Source of the DNA: Hondaea fermentalgiana
Taxonomy: Eukaryota; Sar; Bigyra; Thraustochytrida; Thraustochytriidae
DNA length: 46,814 bases
Assembly: GCA_014084085.1 (NCBI GenBank)
Contig: NPFB01000084.1
Coordinates: 25,034-71,847, forward strand
Reading direction: 5' to 3'
Positions 18,319 through 27,072 of this stretch are shown here, one piece after another. How positions within the stretch are numbered: the stretch's first letter is position 1; every line of letters starts with the position of its first letter. A program made the translations under genes and the position numbers. The notes beneath the pieces are model-generated. The model saw nothing but the letters and a program-made list of their open reading frames with translations. It did no database searches and had not been told where the DNA came from.

Positions 18319-19680
18319 TCATGCTCGCGCTTCCTGGAGCTGCATCATAAATCCAGCGAAGAGCAGCGCCACGGCACTCAAGGAAACTTCTCCGGCAGCT
18401 GCGCGAGTCGCAGAAGATGGCACGAGGTCGTCCGAGTCAGTAATGTTTGTCTGCTCAGAGTCGGGCGTGGGCTGGGGCGTGGATTCGAGCTCGGGCGTCG
18501 GGGCAGACGTCCGCGCATCTTGGTCTGCTGAGATATCGCGCGTGGTCTCCGGCGTGGGCTCTGGCGTGGGCTTGGACGTAGGCGTGGCGGATGTAGGCTT
18601 GGGCGTGGGTGTGGGTGTAGGCTTTGGCGTAGAGTGCGAGACTTCGTCAGTGCAGGCACTCTCCTCTTTGAGGGCGACGCAGCGCGTGACCTTGTGATTA
18701 GAGGTTGTCTTTACATTGACGGGCACGTCAAAGTGCATTTCGCACATGCCCTTATCAACGCTCTCGCCATAAAACTCGTAGGCCTTGCAGTACTTGAAGC
18801 TGCGGCACTTCTCGTAACATTCTTCTTCGCTAATGTCCTCGCGGTTCGAACTGTCGCCCGAGTAGTCTTTCTTGCGTTGATCGGTAGGCTTAGCGAAGCG
18901 GCAAAAACCGTTACCCAGGAGATGCGGGCACGACACGGAACTCTCTCGCTCGGGGACCTCGTACATACAAACAGGGTAAGAACTGGTGTATTCGTCCGCC
19001 TGATGAAGACCTTGCGCCATGAGCGTGACTTTGAGAGATTGCGTCATGATGAGCTCCGAGTTTTCCGTGCACCCATATGAAGACCCATAAGACCCATAAG
19101 AGTCGCGATTCGAGCTGTAAGTGGGAGTGTAGTATTCGTTTTCCCCGTAATAGTGCCAATTACTGCGGCCGCTGATGCGAGCATACGTATCTACGGTAGC
19201 GTAATTGCCCTCGTCTTCAGTAAAGTAGTGATCTGAACCTGGTGAGCAGTCGATCTCAAATTTTTTGACGCCGAGCATACTTTTGAGTTTCTTGGGCTTC
19301 CTTCTGATATCTGGATCAGCAGCCTCGAGCTTATCAACAGGCCCATCTTTGTAGTTCTCGAAGGGAGCCCACCCGATGAAGGCCCATTTCAGGTCTTCGC
19401 CTTTGAGGACCTTTTTCAGCGCCGTGACCTGGGCATTATTCGTAATTGTTGCGGCTTTGACCTGGCGACCATGCTTGAACTTTTCCTCGCAAAAGGTCTT
19501 ATCCTGTCTGAACTGATGAGCATAGCTCTTCTTCTTGTTGCGGTTGCCCAAGCCAAGGCACCATCCGTCGTGAAAGTAGAAACCTTCAACACAGCGCGAG
19601 CTGGTCGAGCTTGCCTCGATTTGAGCCGTGGTCAAAAATACCATGCCCACAATCAGCAAGAGAATATGCGTCTGCATCAT
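18319..19680 (-). CDS. CTLD-PAN protein with probable GPI-anchor tail, array copy 3
   Basis: 453 residues, ATG at 19680 (a second Met follows directly). Signal peptide about 1-23 (ILLLIVGMVFLTT core). CTLD-like domain about 30-245 (CVEGFYFHDGWCLGL, WAFIGW, VCMYEVPER); the insert between C145 and C204 is 58 residues with 11 Tyr. PAN/Apple-like about 251-343. The Pro/Thr/Glu/Ser linker is long (about 350-420). The TIL-like and CUB-like domains of the other copies are absent. Instead the protein ends in a small-residue segment (SSATRAAAG) and a hydrophobic stretch (VSLSAVALLFAGFMMQL) five residues before the C-terminus. This suits a GPI-attachment signal, or less likely a C-terminal membrane anchor. 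It is the most divergent copy, with an intact frame, so it reads as a membrane-bound variant rather than a pseudogene. Confidence 0.8.
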   Translation of the reverse strand: MMQTHILLLIVGMVFLTTAQIEASSTSSRCVEGFYFHDGWCLGLGNRNKKKSYAHQFRQDKTFCEEKFKHGRQVKAATITNNAQVTALKKVLKGEDLKWAFIGWAPFENYKDGPVDKLEAADPDIRRKPKKLKSMLGVKKFEIDCSPGSDHYFTEDEGNYATVDTYARISGRSNWHYYGENEYYTPTYSSNRDSYGSYGSSYGCTENSELIMTQSLKVTLMAQGLHQADEYTSSYPVCMYEVPERESSVSCPHLLGNGFCRFAKPTDQRKKDYSGDSSNREDISEEECYEKCRSFKYCKAYEFYGESVDKGMCEMHFDVPVNVKTTSNHKVTRCVALKEESACTDEVSHSTPKPTPTPTPKPTSATPTSKPTPEPTPETTRDISADQDARTSAPTPELESTPQPTPDSEQTNITDSDDLVPSSATRAAAGEVSLSAVALLFAGFMMQLQEARA

Positions 19681-20894
19681 AGACGATGGCTTCTTGCCTT
19701 GGCGTTGCGGTCGGCTGCTTGTGTACCTGTCTCCTTGGCTGTCTCTGCCTGTCTGCTGGCGGATTTCTTATGTGCAAAGTTGTGGATTTGCTTGTGGCCT
19801 TGCACTCGTCGCATGCAGCTGCAGGCCGCACCGCACCGCGAATGCATTGTCCTTGGGCCGCTCGTCAACGCAGACCACACAATAGCCACCACCGGCCACG
19901 CATCCAGCCACTCATCCAGCAAGACAGCCAGTCAGCCACTAGCGTGAACCACAGTGACACCTTTGCAGCAAGGCTTTTACTTCCGGGACTTGTGAGCCGC
20001 TCCGGCCGGACTGGCGGCTGCGTGAGACGGTGCAAGGGGTTGAGAGCTGCGTCCCGCCCCCGCGAATGAGGCTGATCATGGCGGCTTGAAGCGTTCGGGA
20101 CGGCTGCAATCCACCACCCTTTCAAACTCTCAATCGCCACTTCTCGCCTGCGTCCCCTTCCGGGATCATGCCGCCTCACCTCGCCTCGCCCCGCCTCCCA
20201 CAGCTCCCGCCCGAGCTCATGCGAATCCCACGCACGTCCCGCGGTCAACGCGGCGGGAAAACCAAGTACTCACCACGTACAGCCACGTAGTACAGGCTGA
20301 TAATGGCCGCTGGCCCACAAGCGGGCTGGTCCAGCGGCAGAGGTAGCGGAGCGGCTTTTCTTGCTGCAGCTGCGCACTGCACGCGTCCGCGGCCCGAGCT
20401 TTGCCGACGATTGCGACTGCGCAAGAGTGTGAGATAAGCAAGTGCAGGCACGGGAGACCAGGCAGCGTTTCTCGGGTTGGAAGCAACCTGGTCAACGCAT
20501 AGAGTTGATCCAGAGTGACCGTGGATCGACTGCGTGCGGCTCTGCACGGGGAGTGAGCAGCCCGGGCTTAGCGAGTAGTAGGAGAAGCATGCGGCAGCGG
20601 GGGGAGGCGGACACCGAGATTGGCTGGCGTACTGGACGGCTACAAAGATTGCCTTCCGCGTCGGATGGTTGCAAGCAGAGTAGTGATGAGATTTGTCATG
20701 ACGATTTCTACACAAAAGATGGGCGAATTTAACCATAAGCGCTTGCGCTGCCTCTAGCACCGGCACCAGCACCAGGACCAGGACCAGCACTAGCAAAATC
20801 GCACCCGCTTCATGAAAACGCAGACACTGTTAGCTATCTGCAAACGATTGTACAAGCCGCAAGTTGGTCTACCTAACTAGACGCTTTCTCCTGC
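19681..20894. other. Spacer between array copy 3 and the fucosyltransferase
   Basis: No gene supported. Three TCAACGC sites lie here (near 19865, 20244 and 20491). The site at 20489-20500 matches the copy-5 element over twelve bases (TGGTCAACGCAT). A CCGGCACCAGCACCAGGACC-type hexamer field is at about 20757-20792. A 183-residue minus frame (20245-20796) begins in that repeat and resembles nothing recognisable. Confidence 0.55.
19862..19871 (-). promoter_or_regulatory. Shared upstream element TCGTCAACGC, copy-3 promoter
   Basis: Lies 182 bases upstream of the copy-3 ATG; keeps the TCAACGC core but differs at two of the three preceding bases. Confidence 0.4.
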
Positions 20895-22496
20895 TCATTC
20901 GAAGCAACGACGCGGAGACTCAAATGGTGCTCCTTGCCGCCAAATGATCTCCTGGCGGCAGTGATCCCAGCCAAGATTCATACGCCGCGCATAGGCCCAG
21001 CGACAGCGCCGACATTCGGAGTGCGTGCGGGTAAAGGCAAAAGTGCGCTCAAAGCGCTCAGAGAATGGCTTGAAGCGCCATGCATGGTACTCCATGTATG
21101 CAGTGCGATTCTTTGTGAGATAAAGAAGGTGTTCCCCGAGTTCTTCAAAGGAGGCAAAGTCAGCGGCGCTGACGACCGAATGCTCTGGTACATACAAGTT
21201 CACGTTGGGAGCGCCAAGGTAAACTGGCAGAGAGCCCGAGCTAAGCGCTCCCCAAACCTTTTCGGTAATGTAGTCATCCGAGTTTTCATTCTCCGCAGAC
21301 AAGTGAAAGAGGTACTTGCGCATCATGCCTGATTTGTCAGATCTTTTGATATCAGCGGGCCAGGGTGCATTGTTCAGACACGAGCTCACACTGTCGACCT
21401 GAATATATTTCTGAAGCGTTCTGACGAGACCTTCGCGATTGTTGAGGCTCCGACAATTCCTTGCGGCAAAGGAGATACCCGGGATAACCTCCGTGAAATT
21501 AACAGGAGTAGTTTTGATGTCGTATTCAGCTTCAGAATAATAAGGCATTGGGATGTCGCTTAGATAGGAGGTCGTGGACAAACCATCATGAGTGCCTTTA
21601 TCCCTTGATCGAGGGTAGTGTTTAGGTCCCTCCATTGTTGACATAAACGTGGTCCGAACATCCCGCTCATCATACACTGTAAAAGTGCCAACCAGGGGCC
21701 CGCCTCCTTTGATGATACACGGGACATCACATTTGGCCACTCTCCCAGTGCTGCTTTGCGCGGCTCTGGAGTATCGCTCTTGGGCGGCACGTTGTAATGA
21801 GTCGCTGTCTTCAATATCGAGAAACTCTGGGGAAGTGGTATCTGCAGCACTAGAAGCATCGCCGCCATTTTGAGCAGTAGCAGAATCAGCATTGACAGAA
21901 GCAGCAGCATCAACAACATCGACAGACTCTTTTGTAGGTGGCGGTTGTTGGCTTTGCGCATCGATATCGCTGTTTTGATTGTGATGGGTAGAGATGTCAC
22001 CAGACTCGACAGGAGCGCCATCAGATTCTACAGAGACCGCATCCTCTTGTCGAACGGGGGAAATCTGCTGCGTACCATGCTCACTGATGATGTCGACAGA
22101 TGCGCGAAGAGTGCCCCCTTCTATTGGTGAAAGCGTAACTAGTGCGCCACGTGCTTCGCGCAAATCTTCGTTTTCTGCTTGTAAACTGATCGCGCTCGCG
22201 CAGGCATGCATGACGTAGAGGACAACGCAAAGGCCCACGAGCGCCATCCCCGCGCTCCTCCACTGCCCGCGCTGCAGCTTGGCCTTGACTGCGGCCCTGA
22301 ACGCGCTCGCCCGCAGGCCCTTCCGCTGGACGTCATTCTCCTCGCGGCCGAGGAGCGGCGCGTTTCCTCGCGTGCGCATCCTCTGCCTCCCGCCCGCCCG
22401 CTCGCGCGTGCTCGCGCCGCCCGCCGCGCGCGGCTGCTGCTCCGCCCGCGGCCCTGCCTCGCGACCCGCGTCTCCGTTTCGAGTCTGCTCGATCAT
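20895..22496 (-). CDS. GT10 alpha-1,3-fucosyltransferase, type II Golgi membrane protein
   Basis: 533 residues from the ATG at 22496; Met40 (22379) is an alternative start and would still leave the anchor intact. Likely transfers fucose from GDP-fucose to glycans of secretory proteins in the Golgi lumen. Topology: basic cytosolic tail, one membrane segment about 82-104 (AGMALVGLCVVLYVMHACAS), an acidic Ser-rich stem to about residue 240, then the catalytic part. The GT10 signature is clear at about residues 392-425: FHLSAENENSDDYITEKVW followed by GSLPVYLGAPN, which forms the GDP-fucose site. A Cys-rich C-terminal segment (CRRCRW, DHC, RRCFE) is compatible with the usual C-terminal disulphide. 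It lies within, and in the same orientation as, the lectin-like array, but the array's upstream element was not found in its 5' flank. Confidence 0.88.
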   Translation of the reverse strand: MIEQTRNGDAGREAGPRAEQQPRAAGGASTRERAGGRQRMRTRGNAPLLGREENDVQRKGLRASAFRAAVKAKLQRGQWRSAGMALVGLCVVLYVMHACASAISLQAENEDLREARGALVTLSPIEGGTLRASVDIISEHGTQQISPVRQEDAVSVESDGAPVESGDISTHHNQNSDIDAQSQQPPPTKESVDVVDAAASVNADSATAQNGGDASSAADTTSPEFLDIEDSDSLQRAAQERYSRAAQSSTGRVAKCDVPCIIKGGGPLVGTFTVYDERDVRTTFMSTMEGPKHYPRSRDKGTHDGLSTTSYLSDIPMPYYSEAEYDIKTTPVNFTEVIPGISFAARNCRSLNNREGLVRTLQKYIQVDSVSSCLNNAPWPADIKRSDKSGMMRKYLFHLSAENENSDDYITEKVWGALSSGSLPVYLGAPNVNLYVPEHSVVSAADFASFEELGEHLLYLTKNRTAYMEYHAWRFKPFSERFERTFAFTRTHSECRRCRWAYARRMNLGWDHCRQEIIWRQGAPFESPRRCFE

Positions 22497-23580
22497 CGCT
22501 CGCCCGCGACACCTGTCCTGCGCAACGCATTTTGCCGCGGCGGGTCGGCCTATCTGCCTCCTACTGTACTGCTAGTAGGTCCTGTGAGCGAGCTGCCGCT
22601 GCAGCTGCGTTATCCCAACCACGTTCATGAGGCGCGTCCCCCGCTGGCCATGCCTGCAGCCGGCTGGCTGGCTGGCAGGCTGGCTTGGGTAATTGGCCGG
22701 CCGGCCGGCCGGCCGGCCGACCGCCCGAGGCCGCCTTCGCGCAGGGCCCTGCGAGCCGCCGTCGCGGCCGAGGCCCCGAGCTCGACCCAATCATTCCCAC
22801 CTGCTGGGTGCCCCTGGCTGCTGCCGCCAATGTTCGTTTTGCTCGCGGTCTCTTCCAGTCCCATCGCACACCCTTGGTTTTACGACCGTAATGAGCGCAA
22901 AAAGGTGCATACCCTTGATGTAAGGGACCAGTCTTGTGGGAGCAAGGTAGCCTTTTACGGTAGGTGCGGATGCTACAGGACGCGGTAAGGGTGGGAGGGT
23001 GGGAACGTGGATGCGGTTTGGGATGGGAGGTGCGATGTGATGAGAAGCGTGTGAGCGTGCATGAGAAGGAGGAGCTGATTGGGATGGTTCATTCCCTGGA
23101 TGGCGGGCGAGCGGGGGGTCAGTGGACCGGAGGGCTTTCCGTTTGAGGTGGAGAGAGAGACAGATAGATAAAGAGAGACTTCGTGCGCGCGCGAGAGGCA
23201 GGCGAGAGGGAGACGAGGACGACTTTCGACCGTCTTTCGAAGAGGTATTATACAAGGACCCCGACGCTTACTGTTAATTCAAAATGTCGGTCGACGGATG
23301 AGATGAGAATCTTTCGCTTCAGAGGCAATACTAAAAACTAATCATCTTCTCTGGGCGATTGAGCCTGGACTCCTATCGTGCTTCCCCCCATACATGCACA
23401 CGACTCCCGGAAAACCGAGCTTCCGATATCTGAAAGATGCGACATCGACATTTAACCGTGTAACAAGCGTGAGGATGCTGGCGAGCGAAAGACCCTTGCG
23501 TAGACGAAAAAAAGTGAATCGCTTTACATCTTCAAGTTGAAGGGAATAGATAAGACGCGAAAATAATTGCAAGAATTAGA
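22497..23580. other. Spacer between fucosyltransferase and array copy 4
   Basis: Holds the GC-rich 5' flank of the fucosyltransferase, a GGCC run (about 22698-22720) in Gly/Pro/Arg low-complexity sequence, a GA-rich tract (about 23150-23220), and the 3' flank of copy 4. No coding region is supported. Confidence 0.55.
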
Positions 23581-25431
23581 CTAGACGTACATGGCCCAAA
23601 AGTCGAAGCCAGTCTGAACCTTTTTCTTGTCCGAGTAAAAGTGAACAACCATCTGCTGCGACTCGGCGTCGAGCGTCGTCCGCCGCTTCACCTTGCCATC
23701 AAAGGTTTCGCGCAGCTCGGTATCTACATCGCCACTGCTAAGCGCATCAAAGGTGGCCTCCGAAGGGGAAAGGACATCCCATACCTCGAGCACATCCTTT
23801 TTGGCTTGAGACTTGCCGCCGCCTTCGACTTGCAGAATAACCTTCTTGCCCGCGGGGGCGCGAATGATCCAGCACAAGTCAGCGTTGTTCTCGTACTTTT
23901 TCGCCACATTTGTCTCGAGCTTGGTCCACGAGCCGATTGTCGTGAGGTCAACGACTACATTGTCGTCGTCTTCCTGGCACTTGTCGGTCCACGCAGCAAT
24001 GGCGGGTGGGCACTCTTTTCCTTTCTTGACACACTTGCGCGATGCCGTGTCCTTGATCAGGCCTTCGGGACAACGACAATAGGTCTCAATGAAAGTGGCT
24101 TCGGCATCGTAGCTGTACGAGGACTTTGGGTCCGGGAGATCGATGCAGACGCGGTCAGCCTTCTTGGAGCATTTGCCGTTAAGCTTGCGATCTCCGCACT
24201 TCTTTTCGCACTCGGGCTTGAAGCACTGTGCCAGGATCATGTTGTTCGGGCATGACGGGTATTCGTCAACGTTATCAGGAATGGTGGCGAGCGTGGGGCT
24301 CGGGGTTGGCTTCGTAGGCCGAGAAGTTGGAAAGGGTGTAGGGCTTCGAGTGGGTGCCGGCGTGGGCGCCGGCGTGGCAAAGGTAACCTCATCCGAGCAG
24401 TCCTGGTCTTCGACGAGGACAGCGCAGTGTGTGAGCTTGTGACTCGAGGTCGTCTTGATGCGAACAGGCGTATCAAAGTGCATTTCGCACGTCCCCTTTT
24501 CTCTGTTCTTGCCGTAAAACTCGTAGGCCTTGCAGTAGGCAAAATTTACGCACTTCTTGTAGCACTCTTCCTCACTGATGTTCTCGCGGTTAGAGCTGTC
24601 GCCATCGTAATCTGTCTCGCGAAGATCCGTGGGTTTAGCAAAGCGACAGTAGCCGTTGCCCAAGAGCTGCGGGCAGGTCTTGGATTCCTTTCTCTCGGGG
24701 ACCTCATACATGCATACCGGGGAGGACTTAGCGTAGCTGTCCGTCGACCACGAATTTGTCGAGACAGTGACATCGCCAGACCGTGTCATGATTAGCTTAG
24801 ACTTACGGTTGCATCCAGCAGAGTACTCATCAGAGTACTCATTATCATAGGCGTATGAATCTGACGTGTAGCTATTGTACTTGCTACCCTTGGACGAATA
24901 GGTTCCATAATTGTTGGAGTAAAACTCCTCCGCGTACGTGTCGCCCCCCGTGTAATCGGATTCAGAGTAATACTCCGTCCTTCCCGAGCAGCTGCTGACG
25001 TCAATGTCGACACCAAGCATGTTCTTGAGCGCCTTGGGCGTCTTCTTCATGTCAAGCCGGGGTGCCTCGAGCTTCTTGATCGAGCCGCCGCGATAGTCCT
25101 GGGGAGGCGCCCAGCCAAGAAAAGCCCAAGGAAGGTCCTCTCCATCAAGAACTTTTTGGAGCGCTTCGAGTTGGCCTTCGTTGGTAATAGTGGCCGGTTG
25201 AATGTCGCGACCATGGGCAAACCTCTTTTGGCAAAAACTATAATCTTCATCAAGAAATTGGTGACGCCAGCGCTTCTTTTTGTCTCGGTTCGCAAGGCCA
25301 AGACACCATCCATCGTGAAAGTAAAAGCCTTCGACGCAGCGAGAGCTCGTGGAGCTGGCCTCAACACCAACGCAGATAGCCAGCAAAAGGCCTGCGACGA
25401 GTATGCAAAAGCGATCCATTGCGAGCGACAT
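23581..25431 (-). CDS. Secreted CTLD-PAN-TIL-CUB protein, array copy 4
   Basis: 616 residues from the ATG at 25431. The Met at residue 5 (25419) matches the start of copy 5 (MDRFC) and is an equally good start. Signal peptide ends near VEA/SS. CTLD-like domain about 32-247; the insert between C148 and C207 is 58 residues with 13 Tyr. PAN/Apple-like about 253-345; Pro/Thr linker (TPAPTPAPTRSPTPFPTS) about 352-383; TIL-like about 394-474; CUB-like about 485-616 (DLCWIIRAPAG, DVLEVWD, VHFYSD, GFDFW). Closest relative is copy 5. The two share perfectly identical DNA runs of 123 and 157 bases in the CUB/TIL region, and differ by insertions and deletions in the Tyr-rich insert and in the linker. 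Predicted secreted surface or matrix protein. Confidence 0.82.
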   Translation of the reverse strand: MSLAMDRFCILVAGLLLAICVGVEASSTSSRCVEGFYFHDGWCLGLANRDKKKRWRHQFLDEDYSFCQKRFAHGRDIQPATITNEGQLEALQKVLDGEDLPWAFLGWAPPQDYRGGSIKKLEAPRLDMKKTPKALKNMLGVDIDVSSCSGRTEYYSESDYTGGDTYAEEFYSNNYGTYSSKGSKYNSYTSDSYAYDNEYSDEYSAGCNRKSKLIMTRSGDVTVSTNSWSTDSYAKSSPVCMYEVPERKESKTCPQLLGNGYCRFAKPTDLRETDYDGDSSNRENISEEECYKKCVNFAYCKAYEFYGKNREKGTCEMHFDTPVRIKTTSSHKLTHCAVLVEDQDCSDEVTFATPAPTPAPTRSPTPFPTSRPTKPTPSPTLATIPDNVDEYPSCPNNMILAQCFKPECEKKCGDRKLNGKCSKKADRVCIDLPDPKSSYSYDAEATFIETYCRCPEGLIKDTASRKCVKKGKECPPAIAAWTDKCQEDDDNVVVDLTTIGSWTKLETNVAKKYENNADLCWIIRAPAGKKVILQVEGGGKSQAKKDVLEVWDVLSPSEATFDALSSGDVDTELRETFDGKVKRRTTLDAESQQMVVHFYSDKKKVQTGFDFWAMYV

Positions 25432-25531
25432 GGTTGCGTGTTCGAGAAACGTCGAGCTGAGAGACTAGCTTGGGGATTTGCTTGGTGGTCAAGACGTTGG
25501 CTTGCTCTGTTTTCCGCGCATTATAGGATCC

Positions 25532-25541
25532 TGATCAACGC
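25532..25541 (-). promoter_or_regulatory. Shared upstream element TGATCAACGC, copy-4 promoter
   Basis: Lies 101 bases upstream of the ATG at 25431 (113 from the alternative start). It extends into GTGCATGATCT, matching the copy-5 element with A/G changes only. Confidence 0.5.
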
Positions 25542-25839
25542 GTGCATGATCTACGAGGTATTAGTATGGTCTGGTTCAGGCGCGATTCATCATTTCTTGA
25601 AGATGGGGAGGGTGGGGGAGGTTCAGCAACATTTCCGCCTTGATCAGAAGGGCAAACCGATTTTGTGGAACTTGTCCCAAGCTTCAAAATGGATGGTGGT
25701 ATACAATGCGTATCGCTGGCAAGCCTGGTGGCTCGTGCTGCCTTTCGCGGATCGAAAGGAGCTGGCGAGGAGGAAGAGGCCGACCACGAAGTAAGGGCTG
25801 CTGCCAAGCCGTGGGGAAATTCCCTTCGGCAAAGGTTGG

Positions 25840-25840
<1 letters not shown>

Positions 25841-25894
<54 letters not shown>
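25841..25894. repeat. GCT trinucleotide array, 18 units
   Basis: Fifty-four bases of perfect GCT (CAG/AGC on the minus strand). It is not inside a supported gene, so the encoded poly-Gln/Ala/Leu readings are not believed to be translated. Confidence 0.95.
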
Positions 25895-25895
<1 letters not shown>

Positions 25896-27033
25896 CGTCA
25901 TGATTGATTGGCGACACGAGATCTGTGCCGGCCAAAAGGAGAAAGATAGGTAGACCATCCGAGGGGTCGCTGGCAGCTTTTCTAGCTTTTTCGCGAAAGT
26001 CACTGCCATTGCCACTGCCGAGTTTGTGAACGAAGCCGTGAACAAACGTCGTGTGCATGTGCAAGGTCCGTGATTGGACTTCGGTCAATCTGGTAGCTCT
26101 GGAAGTGGGGCCCTGGAAGAGACTTGCTGCGGCTTTCATCACTGTCATCAGTCCCGCAATCTCTATGCCACGCCCAATGAAAAGAGTCGTAGAACAGCAA
26201 AAGAGGATGTCGTTGCGTTGATGATGGGCTAGATCCAGGCCCGCAAAGAGATGTATATACAAACGTGTATACGTGTATACTCATTCCACCTTCGTGTAAC
26301 AACCAAAGGGTTCCTTTCTGTCCAACCGAGTCATGGAAGATCGCCGGGCTCTGCTCTGCGCGTGCACTAGGTCCGGAGACAGGCCTTCTCATGCATGCAG
26401 TGGGCCTGGAGCGGCATTGACAGAGTTGGTCAGCCATGCCCAATGGCTCTTCTGAGCTTATGGCAGCGAGACGTGCAAACTTCCAAAAGTCGAGGCTTAC
26501 TCCGGTCGCCTGCGCCACCAACGCGGCGCGTGCTCGGTAGGGAGAAAGAAATAAACGACAATAGGGACGCCAAAGCATCCACTGCCGCCAGGTCAGTCCG
26601 TAGACCAGGCCATAATCGGCCCATGAAGTACGCACGAACTTACGGACACCGATCTAGCTTGCGTCTGACACGGAGAGGAGGCAACGCGTCCAGCGAGTGA
26701 GCGCGACTAGTCATCCTTTCTCTAGCGTTGAGTTGATTGGATTGGGGAGAGGGTTGTTCTTGCACGTGACGGAATCATGGTTAGAAGGCAAGTAGGGGTG
26801 TCCTATTGTATTCCAACCCACCGTGCTGGTTAGGCATGGGTAGAGCCTAGTGCGCACACGATTCAATGTGAATATTGAGGGACAAGAATGACGCCACGCC
26901 AATGGGCGCAATGACGTCAACCTCTCGCCCATGGGGAGCCAGCCTCATCTAGCCTTCACGACGACGCAGAGCTCTCTCATTCACCAGCCGCAACATCGCA
27001 TATGTAAAAAGTTGCGCAGATGGATTTTTACTT

Positions 27034-27039
27034 TTTATT
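27034..27039 (-). terminator. Candidate poly(A) signal AATAAA for array copy 5
   Basis: TTTATT on the + strand reads AATAAA on the coding strand, 34 bases beyond the copy-5 stop. Confidence 0.4.
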
Positions 27040-27072
27040 CTCTTTCGACAAGAGGCTACTTGGCCAACTCGT

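Larger units (their letters stand above)
25432..27072. other. Spacer between array copies 4 and 5
   Basis: Contains the copy-4 promoter with the shared element and, on the minus strand, a TATAAT-like sequence near 25518-25526; then the GCT18 array and the 3' flank of copy 5. Frames of 192 and 211 residues on the minus strand depend on the CAG repeat or have no recognisable features, so no gene is called. Confidence 0.55.

Noticed and set aside
26000..26635. 211-residue - frame between array copies 4 and 5
   Set aside because: No domains, signal peptide or similarity to neighbours; a chance frame in GC-rich DNA is more likely.
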